From positions 30,979,001-31,043,000 of the forward strand of contig OX940864.1 in NCBI GenBank assembly GCA_954871525.1: DNA of 64,000 bases, written 5' to 3'. Position 1 is the stretch's first letter, and each line of letters begins with the position of its first letter. The notes under the pieces were generated by a model, which was given only the letters and a program-made list of their open reading frames with translations, was not told the origin of the DNA and made no database searches. Source of the stretch: Parietaria judaica. Lineage: Eukaryota; Streptophyta; Magnoliopsida; Rosales; Urticaceae. A program made the position numbers and the translations under genes. Positions 11,014 through 21,971 of the stretch are shown one piece after another.

Positions 11014-11672
11014 AGGGAAGACCTGCAAAAAAAGGGTAGATTGGGCCCGTGCCTCGTCGCTTATGGTTGGGCGAGGCTGCCTATGTATCTCAGTTTAAGA
11101 GAATCAGGTCCCACATAGTTCAGGTTTAGTGATAAACGGCAGGTGACTGACGATGTGGTTTGACTTGTCAGAAGTACCGATGTTGGCGGCGCGGGGGTGA
11201 CCCATGGCTAGGTGGCTGGTTATTACTGGCGTGAAGTATTCTTCATCGACCCCGTCGGTGTAGGCTAGCTCGTTGTGGTGAGGGCCTTATCCCGACGAGT
11301 GATGTTCCTTCTATGTCGACCTTGTCGGGGTAGGCAAGGGCGCCTTAACCTGACGAGGGATGCTCCTTGTCGACCTTGTCGAGGTTGGCGAGGGCGCCTT
11401 AACCTGACAAGGGATGCTCCTTGACGACTCGACGAACAACTTCTCTTGTCGAGGCTGAGACTCTACTCTAGATCTCTTCTTAGGCGGGCCTCTGCCAGCA
11501 AGCTCTCAATTCTTGCTGGAGGAGAGGGCGACTTTTTTAGAGAGAGAAGCTTTGGAGAAAGCTCACTCATGTGGAAATGAGGGGAGGAAGGCTCTTATTT
11601 ATAGGAAAACCAATTCCCTGAAATTGCACCTCCAGGGGCCTGCAAATTTCTCTCCTGCTACAGGGGGGTTGC
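11014..11672 (-). repeat. Tat-like LTR segment, high-coordinate copy
   Basis: This is the direct repeat of 4221-4951, beginning at AGGGAAGACCTGC and running to GGTTGC; LTR sequence continues beyond to about 12190. The minus-strand TATA box (plus strand TATTTATA) is at 11596-11603. It has three units of the ~54-bp tandem repeat (about 11284-11430). Its low-coordinate side joins directly to the coiled-coil end of the antisense ORF, so the expected primer-binding site and gag-pol are missing. Confidence 0.75.
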
Positions 11673-11874
11673 CGCGGCCCCTAGCCCTGTCTAGGGGCTC
11701 GTCGGTGCTTCTTGATTTGTCTTCTGGTTGTCCGCGAGTTCGTATGTTGAGTCCTGGGGAATCTGGAGGATTTCCCGGGGATCTTCGTGACCTCGGATCT
11801 CCTTGTCGTGTGGAATAATTATAAGTTATGCCCTCGTCAAGCTATGACGACGGTGCTTGTCAGACCAAGGTCTT

Positions 11875-12070
11875 CGTCAGGCTTGTCACCTTGTCGGCCT
11901 CATCGGCCATGTCGGCTCGTTGGCCTTGTCGGCTTGTCGCCTCGTCGGCCTTGTCAGCTTGTCGCCACGTCGTCTCGTCGGCCTTGTCGCCTCGTCGGCT
12001 TGTCGCCTCGTCGGCTTGTCGCCTCGTCGGCTTGCCGCCTCGTCGGCCTTGTCGGCTTGTCAGCCTTTCA
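11875..12070. repeat. Degenerate short-unit tandem repeat (CTTGTCGGC/CTCGTCGGC)
   Basis: About 190 bp are built from 9-bp-like units alternating CCTCGTCGG, CTTGTCGGC and CTTGTCGCC. The tract is open in all three forward frames simply because it lacks stops; I do not regard those as genes. It lies in the U3 part of the minus-strand LTR. Confidence 0.8.
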
Positions 12071-12190
12071 AGGACTTCGTCTTCTTATTCTTTTTGACTC
12101 CGGGCCTCGCCAATGTCTTGGTTCGTCGGCCTCTGATCTTTGACTTTGGTGATGGGCTTTGACTTTTGCCAAAAGGGCCCAATTTTTATA

Positions 12191-12799
12191 TGTTAATAGC
12201 TTTTTGTTTACTAATAAATTTGAGGATAACTTGTTTCACCAATTTTGATTAAAGAATCTCCTGGCTTTCTCTCTTAGTATATTTTTTTAATAGCTTTTTG
12301 GCCATTAAATGTTTGTAAACTATTTCTAGTTATTATAAATACGATTAAAATATTAAATGAAAATTGTGAAATATTTGGTGGAGAAATCACGATCATTTTG
12401 ATCAATGTTAAATGCATAGGGAAAATTTGTTATAGAAAAAATTTAAGGACAAACTTATGAGAGTGATTATAAATTCAGGGATCCAAGAGGCAATTGCTTA
12501 TTTAACAAAATACAAATGATATCTGTGTTATTTTCATTTTTTTATTTATTTGTTAAATCGTCCAAGATAAAACTTCAATTCACGGGTTCTTGCTTCGATG
12601 AAAGTGAGTGATAGAAGATGATGATCATGGCTTATTTATTGCAAAGATGATTATCTCAAGTGCAAGTAAGAAAAATAAAAACAAATGATTCGGTTGTGAA
12701 GTCCTTCTCTTTGTCGTAAAAAATAGCAAGTAATAAATAATGGTTTTTGCCTTTTGGTTAGTATAAATAATCTTGATTCTACATAGGAGTAAAACATAA
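12191..12799. other. AT-rich spacer, nothing recognised
   Basis: This AT-rich DNA lies between the Tat-like remnant and the Emigrant-like MITE. I see no ORF, RNA gene or bounded repeat. Confidence 0.55.
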
Positions 12800-12801
12800 T
12801 A

Positions 12802-13458
12802 CACTCGAACCTCTATAAATTAATACTCGAAAAATTAATAGTCGCGATTAAATAATATTTTTGTCCGGTCCCGACTCGGGCCTAACTAGCTAAATTAATA
12901 ATTAGCTAGTTAGGCCTTATAATAATTTTTTTAGTAAGTATATAGGTCCCAAGTGATATATAAATTAATAATTCAATATAAAAAATTACATAAATAATTA
13001 TAAAATCACTATAAATAAAATAAAATAAAATATAAATCACATTAAATAAAAGAATAAAATTACATCACTAAGTATGTAGTTTTCTTAAAATATGATTTTT
13101 TTTTGTATAGTAATTATTACAGCTTTAATTATCATTACTCTATAAGAAGTTGTTGTCATTCCTCTTTAAAATCATTGGGCTATTTAATATTTCTGATATT
13201 GGTACTATAATAAGATCTTTTTAAATCATAATAATAGTCTCTCTTGATATTCTTAATATTGATACTTTAATATTCTCGATATAATAAATTGAAATATTTT
13301 TTTGTTAGTAAAGATGTTTATATACTTATAGTTGACTAATATTTTTTTCTTCATTAATGTATAAATTAATAGTTATTAATTTATATGTTAATTAATAATT
13401 CGATAAGATAATATTTTTTTGCCGGTCCCAACAGTATTAATTTATAGAGGTTCTACTG
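12802..13458. mobile_element. Emigrant/Lemi-like (pogo-type) MITE
   Basis: The terminal inverted repeats read CACTCGAACCTCTATAAATT on the left and CAGTAGAACCTCTATAAATT (complement of the right end). They extend to about 26 bp with two mismatches, and each end is flanked by TA (12800-12801, 13459-13460). This end sequence and the TA duplication fit the Emigrant/Lemi group of plant pogo-like elements. There is no transposase. A perfect internal palindrome, CTAACTAGCTAA with its complement, sits near 12882-12913. Confidence 0.75.
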
Positions 13459-13460
13459 TA

Positions 13461-13831
13461 CTAAAAAAGTACATGGATTAACAAACTTATTTTTTTTCTT
13501 TTCAAAATTAGATTCTAGACCTAAATACCTGCACCCATTCGGATTCGGATTCGAATTTGAATTTGGATTTTGTTTATACATAAATATGATCATGGTCTAG
13601 TGAACTAGATACTGCGTGACTGGTAGAATATATTTAGTTGGTTTGTAGTAACATATAATTTAACTTCATACTAATAATAGGAAGACTTCAAAATATGACT
13701 TAATTTATCATTAATTCTTAAAATAATCCACCAGATTTATTTAATTTTGAAAATGATCTTTCCAATATATCTTTGTCCAGGATTCAATTATGACAGAGGG
13801 AATCGATTTGTCTCGTTTGTAGTAACATATA
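13461..13831. other. AT-rich spacer, nothing recognised
   Basis: There is no coding potential. The phrase GTAGTAACATATA-TTTAAC occurs at about 13648 and again at about 13820, just before the next possible MITE. Confidence 0.5.
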
Positions 13832-14428
13832 GTTTAACTCAGAGGTGTGCAAAATAACCGGTAACCGAATTTTAAATCTGTAACAAAAAGTTATCCGGTT
13901 TAAAATAACCGTAAATGAATTCTTTTAAAAACATGTTAAGGTTAACCGTATCCGGTTTCAAACAGGATAAGGTTACAGGTTATTTATTTTTCAAAATAGG
14001 TTATTTTTGTAACCGGTTTTTATAACCGCTTTTAATATTTATTTATTTATTTAAATATTTAAATATTAAATTAAGTAGCGTTTTTTCTCTTTCAGTCAAA
14101 GCCTCTATGAGTTGCTGAACTGAATATTTTTTTTCTTTATAATTGTTGTACTTTTTGGATTTATGTTTTGGACCGGTACTTTTTGGACTCGGTTGTTTGA
14201 TTGCGATTTATTTTAGACCGATATGTTTTATCGTTGCGATAATGCTATATTAAAAAAAAATAGGTTAAGGTTATTAAACAAGTTAATCATATTTTAATAA
14301 CCGGAAATTAGGTTAACCGGTTTTAAAAACAGGTTAAGGTTATTAAAACATGACTAGCCGGAATTAGATTAACGATACCAAATAGTGAAAAATAAACAGG
14401 TTAACCGACCAGTTGCAGCCATTTTAGC
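13832..14428. mobile_element. Possible degenerate hAT-type MITE rich in AACCGGTT motifs
   Basis: The start AGAGGTGTGCAAAATAACCGG resembles termini of non-autonomous plant hAT elements. The right end (GGTTAACCGACCAGTTGCAGCC) looks like a decayed inverted copy. Many GGTTAACCGG-like motifs fill the element on both strands. Flanks TTTAACTC and TTTAGCTT are a possible 8-bp duplication with two mismatches. Evidence is suggestive only. Confidence 0.35.
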
Positions 14429-14555
14429 TTCATAGTAACATTTAATTGAATTTTGGACAAAAAATCATCTTTAAAAAATCATTTTCAAAATTAAAAAAAT
14501 TGGTGGATTATTTGAGAATTTATAATAAATGTAAGGTTTTTTTTTTCTTCAAGTT

Positions 14556-14600
<45 letters not shown>

Positions 14601-14897
14601 TCCTTTATTATGTGTCTCACTGTTCTTGCAATTATAAACCGGATTTATTTGTTTAAGTTAAAAAAAATTGGATGTTCTTAATAACACATGATTTCTTTCT
14701 CTCTAATTAAAAAAAAAAAAGTAGGCAATACATGGCTTAGGTTATCAAATTTGAGAATTGGCACAACATTGGTTAAGAAGATTAATATCTTTATAATTGG
14801 TCACAAGAATTTAATCTACATATAATATATAATTTATGAATATATCATATATGCATTTCGTGAACGACTATAGCTATGTGCACATCGACAAAATAAA
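14429..14897. other. AT-rich spacer with (AAT)n microsatellite
   Basis: An (AAT)n tract runs at about 14558-14599. No gene is visible. Confidence 0.6.
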
Positions 14898-14991
14898 TCT
14901 ATATATTATAAAAGGAGGAACTCTAAAGTAATGTGACAAAATAATATTTAAGCATTCACATTTTCTTTTTTCTAAGAGGTTAGAGCTGAAA

Positions 14992-15112
14992 CTCGCGATC
15001 GTACTGTGGACGTCGCGATCGTCGCTACGCGTGTGGCGCGAATCGCGATGCGTCGCGATCAACGGGTGAAAATCGCGATTCGTCGCGACGCGTGGTCAAA
15101 ATCGCGACCACG
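14992..15112. repeat. Left subterminal TCGCGA array of hAT element
   Basis: Seven TCGCGA palindromes occur in about 120 bp, mostly within the longer pattern (A/G)TCGCGA(T/C)GCGTCGCGA. Clustered subterminal motifs in hAT elements are usually transposase binding sites; that role is inferred here. Confidence 0.8.
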
Positions 15113-15523
15113 ACCTGGTGATCCGCATGAAATGCTCTCGCCCAATCAGAGCGCGACACGTGTACTATCCGAGTGAGGGGAAAAGTTGTGTTTGTTGGTG
15201 GCGAAAATAACACACTTTTTACCCGAAATTTATTACCCAACCACAATTATTACCCACTTTACTCGAATTTCAACCCTAAAATTTCAAATTTCAATATTTT
15301 TTCACCCACTTTCTCCTCACAATTATTCACCCACCACAATAATTATTCACCCACCCCACTCTTTCCTCAAACCCTATAAATACCACCTCTTCCTCCCTCA
15401 TTTCTTCACCAACAATCTCTCAACTCTCTCTCAAATTCTCTCAATTCTCTAAGTTTTTTCCACTCTCAAGCTCTAAAGTTCCAAAGTTCTAAATTTCTCA
15501 ATTTCTAAAGTTCTCTCATTAAT

Positions 15524-16073
15524 ATGTCTCGAAGAAGCGGCGGTAGTTCCGGGGGTCGAAGGGCGGCCAGGAATTTGCAACCCCAATTTCTACAAGGGGG
15601 AACATCGCAGCCTTGTCCCGACAACTACATTCCCGTTATGCTTCCGTCAGAAATATTCCCTTCCCCTCCCAATCCAAATTATCCCGACGATACAGTACGG
15701 TCTCTAAGACCTAGTCTAGTCCAGGCGTTGGCTCACCACCAAGCCAATCCCGATCGTGTGTCCCGAGAATTGGTCGACGCGGTGGCTCAATCTAGGGGGG
15801 AAATAACGATCCTTTTTTCGATCTCATGTTTCGGGAAGGTGCCGATTACAGAGCTCAAGGTCCCGAAGGTGCCGATTCCGACGAAACTCAACGCCCCGAA
15901 GATGCCGATCCTGACGAAACTCAACGTCCCCACGATGCCGATCCCGACGACTTTCAAACGCCGCCCTCGGTCCATGGTTCAAATGTTGGGGTTTACAACC
16001 GCGGTTCTTCCAATCAAGATAGCGGTGAAGCCTCCGTTGCCCGTCCTCGACGTGCTCGACGTCCTTCAACCGG
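15524..16073 (+). pseudogene. hAT transposase exon 1 with one-base frameshift
   Basis: The ATG at 15524 opens a frame encoding MSRRSGGSSGGRRAARNLQ and a proline-rich stretch to about 15795. At 15796-15801 a run of six G replaces GGGCGGG of the related copy (about 31299-31305), losing one base and shifting frame. The downstream frame (15826-16073) is clearly the true one. It is acidic, with three 11-residue repeats of the type ADPDETQRPED, then a basic RPRRARRPST stretch. The exon ends at a GG|GTAATA donor, and its phase joins correctly to exon 2. The N-terminal region is probably disordered, with DNA-binding character at its basic end. Whether an internal start downstream restores a shorter transposase cannot be told. 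Confidence 0.7.
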
Positions 16074-16909
16074 GTAATAACCTTTATTCATTTGTTTATT
16101 TCATTAATTATTAATATTTATTAATTAATAAGTTAGTACTTAGTAATAATTAATTATTAATAATTAATAAGTAATAAATAATAATTAATAAATATTAATC
16201 CGTTTTTAATTATTAATAATTATTCAATAATAATCACTTGAAAGTCTTAGTATGCTCTGTGGTTGCGGTTCCGACTGATCTTCCACATCAGAAACGATTT
16301 TCTTGAGATTTAATAATCATTTAATCATATTATCTTAATTATTTAATTTCGTTTAATTTTTTAACCTTAAATATTATAGTTTAATTATTTTAAATTAATC
16401 AATTAATTTGTCACGTCTCTTGAAAGTCTTAGTATGCTCTGTGGTTGCGGTTCCCACTGATCTTCCACATCAGAAACGATTTTCTTGAGATTTAATAAGT
16501 TAACGGGATTAAAAATGGTAATTTGTATGTGTGGTGATTATTATAAAGTTCTTAATGGAATACGGTGTCTTAGAAAGATTGGTTTTTAAATAAGGTTTGC
16601 TTTGCAATCTCCTCCAAGCTAGCCTGGGAACCTCGGGGAGTTCTGTCTAGAAAAGCTTGGGCCTAAAGCGAGATCATAGCATCCTTTCCAGTCGATCTGG
16701 CCGTGGAACCTCGGGGAGTTCCGTAAAAAAGAGCTTGATAATGATTTCCACACACAGAAAATACCATTTTTAATTTCGTTAACTCTTTTAATTAACTATA
16801 TGAAATTTAATTAAATTAATATGATTAATGTTAAGATCTAATAAATGTAATATTTTTTGTAATACTTAATTTATTATTAATCCGATGTAATATTCCTTTG
16901 TTTTAACAG
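16074..16909 (+). other. Intron of the hAT transposase, with internal direct repeats
   Basis: An 836-bp AT-rich intron is bounded by GTAATA and a TTGTTTTAACAG acceptor. It contains an 80-bp direct repeat (16237-16316 and 16419-16498) differing at one base, and a second, shorter pair around GGAACCTCGGGGAGTTC (about 16627 and 16706). The intron is absent from the deleted relative at 30574-31810. Confidence 0.75.
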
Positions 16910-18827
16910 CGCAACTCCTTCGGCCCTGGCGTGGGGACGACCAAACACGGCCCCAGTGTGGGAATTTTTCCACGAAGATCGGCGGTTGGAGAATGGCGAA
17001 CGCATCAAACTCGCCACGTGCAAAAAATGCGGCAAAGTACTAGACGCGATGGGTGACCTCGAAACCGGATACTTGAAAAGACACGCAAGAGCATGCTTCC
17101 CGACCGGGCAGCTCGAAGAGGTAAACACAACACAGGTAAGTGCCCTTTCTGTAGTTAATTTACGGAAATGGACCCTCGAATGGATAATTTCTACGGGCGT
17201 GCCGCTGAGTTTTGTCGAAAATCCCAACCATACCCGATATATGCAAAGGATTAATCCGACGTACCAGCAGTTTTCCCGTACAACTTATACCCAAGACATG
17301 GAAACCGCATATGCTATGCAAAAAAACCTTTTGGTCGATTTTTTTAAAATGTCTAGCATAAACGTCGCTTTTACCACCGACCTGTGGAGCGGTCCAAGTT
17401 TAAACGACTATATGAGTCTGACCGCCCATTACGTAGACGACGAGTGGAATCCATGTCAAAGGCTTTTAAACCTATCACCATTCGAGGGTCGTCATACCGG
17501 GCAAAACATTGCCGAAAAATTAATTGCATTATTTAATGATTGGGGTTTACAAAATCGGGTAATTTCCATTACCTTAGACAATGCCGCAAACAACAACGCC
17601 GCGATTTTAATCTTGGAATCTAGTTTGCCCGGTTCGCCATTTAAAAATATTTTACATCAACGCTGTGCTTGTCACATAATAAATTTAATTGCACGAACCG
17701 GCGAACATCAAATTGCTAACCATCTTGATAAAATACGCGGCATTGTTGATTGGATCCGGCATCCTCAAACCACCGGTAGGTGGAGAAAGTTTTGTAAAGA
17801 CCACAATCACCGCGCTAACAAGTTTGGTTTAGATAATAATACACGTTGGAACTCTAAATATTTAATGGTTTCAGTTGTTTGTAGACAGCGGCTGCCGTTA
17901 GACCACTTCCTCGGGATGGAACTCGAGCCACAGAACCGGATCACGGAGGCGGATTGGGAAACGGCCCAAAAATTTACCCAATATCTTAAACCATTTTACG
18001 CTATTACGCTAAATTTTTCAAACCAAAAAAGGCCCTCTTTAAACCACGGTCTTTCGGGTCTTTACCAAATTACGTGTGCTTTCAAAGAATTTGAAAATGA
18101 CCCTATTATTTCTCCCATTATTCCGGGGATGATTACAAAATACCAAACTTACTGGGATCCACCCCCGTTTTCGTTTTGCTTCGGTGCTATTCTTGATCCC
18201 CGTTTTTCGTTTACTTGGGGGGCAATGATGTTAGCCTGCGGGGAAAACCTCGGGGTGGATTACCAGAATTATATTAACGTTGTTAACGAAGTCTTTTTTG
18301 CATTGTACAGTGAATACGACGCCCGGTTCCCACAGTTCAACGCACAGGAAGAGCAAAGGACAGTGATGGAGAGCCCAACGAAGACGGGACTAGCGTTTAG
18401 CCGGAGACTCAGGCAACGGATAGATCGCTGGGAAGCAGGGGAATCCAGCACGGGACCGCCACGGGCGGACATACCGGAGGGTGCACCGGCAGAAGTTAAG
18501 CGATACTACGGCCTACGGTTCGAGGACGATTCAGGCGAGTTCGATGTCATAAAGTGGTGGAAGAATCAACGGGACAGATTCCCGATATTGGCGAGAATGG
18601 CGAGGGATATACTGTCCATCCCCATTTCAAGCGTTGCTTCGGAGAGCGCATTCGGTACGGCTCAGTACGTCATGAACGACCGGAGGGCGTCAACCACCAA
18701 CACACACGTCGAGCAAATAGTGGCGTTGAATGATTTGTTGTACCACAACCCGGTGATTGCCGAACGGTCCGACCAAACCGAACTGGAGCTAATGACTGAA
18801 AGGTTTAACGCCTTGTATCCCGAGTGA
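16910..18827 (+). CDS. hAT transposase, main exon (BED zinc finger, RNase H-like core, dimerisation domain)
   Basis: The open frame of 639 codons starts directly at the splice acceptor and ends in TGA. N-terminal residues form a BED-type zinc finger: WEFF near residue 17, then C-x2-C (TCKKCGK) and H-x4-C (LKRHARAC). The catalytic core follows, with FTTDLWSG (first Asp, about residue 156), ITLDNAANNN (second Asp) and the CACHIINLIA motif. The C-terminal hAT dimerisation domain includes IPISSVASESAFGTA, carrying the conserved Glu, and VALNDLL. Family knowledge: hAT transposases excise and reinsert elements with 8-bp duplications, which fits the flanks. No stop or frameshift is seen in this exon. 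Exon 1 upstream is frameshifted, so activity is uncertain. Confidence 0.93.
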
Positions 18828-19324
18828 CGCAATGTAACCGCCAATGATGTGCTCTTTCCTCTCTTGGTTTTATGTCCCTAAGGAGGGTTTTACAAGAGAG
18901 GTTTTAGTGAGGCATCTTGTAATATTTACACTGAATATTTACAGCTTTTTTCCACCTTATTGTAATATTCACAATGTATACAACTTTTTTTTTTAATATC
19001 TCGTCTTATCATATTTATTTATATGTTAATGAAATTTGTTAAAATTATTAATATGTTACAAACTAATATTTATTAACATATGTTACAAATTAAAAATTAA
19101 CAATAAAAAACAAGATTATTATTATGTTACAAAATAATAAATTATAACATACTTAAATATTAATTTTGAAAAAAATAACTTAGAGATAATAATTTTAAAT
19201 AATTAACATACTTAAATAATATTTTGAAATAATTAATAAAGTTTGATAATTAAATTCGGGTAAAAAGTACTAAAAATAAACATATCAAGAAAACAGGTAC
19301 ATTTGCCGCAAACAACGGCCAGCG

Positions 19325-19432
19325 AGTCGCGACATTATCGCGAGCCGTCGCGAGTGCACGCGTCGCGATGCGTCGCGACGGGAACAGTCGCGACTTTTGG
19401 CGATTGGGTCGCGACCCGTCGCGACGTCGCCA
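19325..19432. repeat. Right subterminal TCGCGA array of hAT element
   Basis: Eight TCGCGA motifs occur in about 110 bp, mirroring the left array and ending 12 bp before the element's terminus. Confidence 0.8.
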
Positions 19433-19452
19433 GATGCAGCTGTATAAGAGGT

Positions 19453-21966
19453 TTAAGGTGATAATAATAAAGTAGAATCAAATGATTCACATTCTCTATT
19501 TTTCTAAGATTTTTGAATTTTTTTAAAGAAAATATTATTCATTGATGACACAACAATTGATTTTCTCTCTATTTAACTCTTCCTTATCAATTACCTTAAT
19601 CAATTACTATTGTTTAAACGTTTTTAGAATATGAAATGACTAATTTTTTCATCATTTGAATATGATTGAAATTTCGCATGCTTATTAATTATGATAACTA
19701 TTGAACTTTTATCATTTATTAAATCAAAGAGCTCATACCAATTGTAGTATATAAGTGCATAGCAAATCTCTTCATATTTTTCATATAAGTGCAACATTTA
19801 TATTTATGAATAAACGTTCTTTTTGTCAATTTTCTTTCTTCATTGTAACTAATATTGCTCACGTTTTTTTTTCTTCCAGTGCTTATCAACAATTCAATCT
19901 TCTTGGTGATGACTTCAACACGTTAAATTCATTTTACGCAAGGTAAAGTTTTTTTTTCTCTCTATTTTCTTCTCAACACTCGCAGTAAGAATCCAGTGTT
20001 ATTTTTTTAGTTTGGATACATATATTCTATTTAATTCGTAAATAATTTGTATATAACTAATTTAGCACGCGATTCACTGCTCAAATCGCAACATGTCTTT
20101 TTCAGTGAGGATCCCAAGAGAGTTTTTTTTTTAGTTTAGATACATATATTCGATTCTTTTTCTTCAGAGTTCATATATTTACATTTTAATGCTTAATTTG
20201 ATCTTAGATATTGTATAATGTATTGTTTCATTGGCACATATTTTATTTTATTTTTGTCAAGAGAGATTATGTTTTTAAGGTTGTAATTTTTTTTCTCATC
20301 TCTTAATTGATGGTTTCAGGTAATCGATTTCGTGGATGCATTACTCAATGGCGAAATGACAACAAATTGGGTTAGAAACATTGGTATTCACTCAAAAATT
20401 TGTTGAGAGAGAAACATGTGATTGATATGGTTAAGGTTCTCTTTGAACAATCTCGCATGTAATTATTTTACTTGATTTCTCTGTTTTACTTTTTGGTATT
20501 TATAAATTCAATGAATACCATTTGTTGGTGCAAAGTATTGTTAAGGTTTATATGAAAAGCAATGATCCATCATAATATTAGTGTCTTTTAAGAATCTCTC
20601 TACTTTAAATTTACATATAGATAGTGTTTTCCTTGCATATATATATATATATAAAAATATAGAAAACTTATCCGTTAGAATTTATCGATGGGTAAACTAC
20701 GATCATGAAATATCCTAAAATTTTGGATGTTTATTTTTTTTTAATAATTAACTTCACTACACTAAAATTTTCTTCTACTATTTTTATGCGATAGCCTATA
20801 ATGTTATAACGTTTCAATTTTGAACTCTTAAAATAGTGTATTATTTATGCTTTGCTTATCAGTATATTTTAAAAAAAAGTAATCTATACATAACATATAT
20901 ATATATTGCAATTATAACATCTATGATTTTTATTAATTGAATAAAAAAACATATATCTATGTATTATAAAAAATATATATACTCATAAATGGCATCATAC
21001 CATAATATTCAAAAATAAACTTTTAAAATAACTCACAAGTAATTATATGACAATATAAACTAATGCATTTGATGTCACTCATACACATCAAAACGTTTTT
21101 GTTATCATAATAGCTTTTAATATTGCTTCCTTATATCATGCATGCATGTCTGAGTTATAAATTTATTTATTCAACAAAAAGATAAGTGGAAATAATGTGT
21201 GGAATTGTAAGTGTCATAACGATTTTATAACTTTCAACCTTCCAACAAATATAATTTCTTTTAATAAATATCACATAAATTAATTTTAGTGATGTACATC
21301 TCCATGAACTATCTCCCACTATGCATATAAGGTGTTTAGAATAGCTCTGTGTTTGTGCATATAATGTTTTTATAAATAACTATGCGACCCTGTGCATCGT
21401 TTTAAATTCGTTAAATTTTGTAACAAATTTTAATTGTACAAACACAAATTTACTTCATTTTAAAAACTGCTTATATAAATGGTGCAATAATTAACGGTTT
21501 GATGGCGGAAAAAATACTTACAACTGATGTTGTACTTTAATACATGTTCTTTTTTAAACAGCAAAAATACTCGATGCACTGCACTTATTAATTCTCTTTT
21601 ATTTAGGAATGTCATTTGATGCATATTTTTATGGTTTGAATAGATAATTTTTTTTTTTTTAATTTTAAAGAAAAAATAGGACACAATTATGAAAGGCAAA
21701 AAACCTAACTAGGACAAATGCTCCACTTTAATCTCATTTTCAAGTCTGACTGTGAAAATACTCAACCGCGACGTATGTTAGCACTTTAATTTTAATGAAA
21801 AATTAGTCATATTTATATACATGAGCTTATGTAATTAAATTATAAAACATTTATTGCTGGAGAAAAAACCCATATTTAATTAATAAAATAATTGTCGGAG
21901 AAAATCACTTAAAGCATTGATTTTACAAGTTATAGAAGAATGATGTAATGCCAAGAGTCTTACTTT
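19453..21966. other. AT-rich body of the proposed Helitron, no gene
   Basis: Repeated AT-rich stretches and poly-T runs fill this interval. A slightly GC-richer phrase near 20325-20440 (GTAATCGATTTCGTGGATGC...) could be a decayed coding fragment but matches nothing I recognise. Confidence 0.45.
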
Positions 21967-21971
21967 AGTGT

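Larger units (their letters stand above)
3826..12190 (-). mobile_element. Decayed Tat-like LTR retrotransposon lacking gag-pol
   Basis: Two directly repeated LTR segments (4221-4951 and 11014-11672) flank a GC-rich coding remnant. Both segments carry a TATA box on the minus strand and, downstream of it, a motif with the pattern GAACTACG...CTGATTC...TACGTAGGCA that I associate with leaders of Tat-lineage elements, so the element itself runs on the minus strand. The protein remnant between them (8015-10990) runs on the plus strand. That fits the antisense extra ORFs known from some Tat elements. I find no gag, protease, RT, integrase or RNase H, so this is a large non-autonomous or internally deleted copy. 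The outer borders are approximate; no target-site duplication was found. The low-coordinate LTR is split by the partial LTR at 4952-7182. Confidence 0.6.
14981..19444 (+). mobile_element. Complete hAT DNA transposon (4.46 kb)
   Basis: The 8-bp target-site duplication TAAGAGGT is perfect at 14973-14980 and 19445-19452. Ends are TAGAGCTGAA (left) and the complement of ATGCAGCTGTA (right), a short imperfect inverted repeat. Just inside each end lies an array of TCGCGA motifs. The interior encodes a two-exon BED/hAT transposase. The element looks structurally complete; the one clear defect is a single-base frameshift in exon 1. A shortened relative lies at 30574-31810. It is inserted 83 bp inside the proposed Helitron's 5' end. 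Confidence 0.9.

Noticed and set aside
11875..12070. Coding exon or CRISPR-like array
   Set aside because: The open frames exist in three phases because a short CGTCGG-type unit lacks stop codons. There are no spacers, and it is in a plant LTR.
12802..13458. hAT-type MITE
   Set aside because: No 8-bp duplication fits; the flanking TA and the AACCTCTATAAATT end suit an Emigrant-like pogo element better.
20325..20440. Captured gene fragment in the proposed Helitron
   Set aside because: It is slightly GC-richer with short open stretches, but translation matches no family I know and shows no splice structure.
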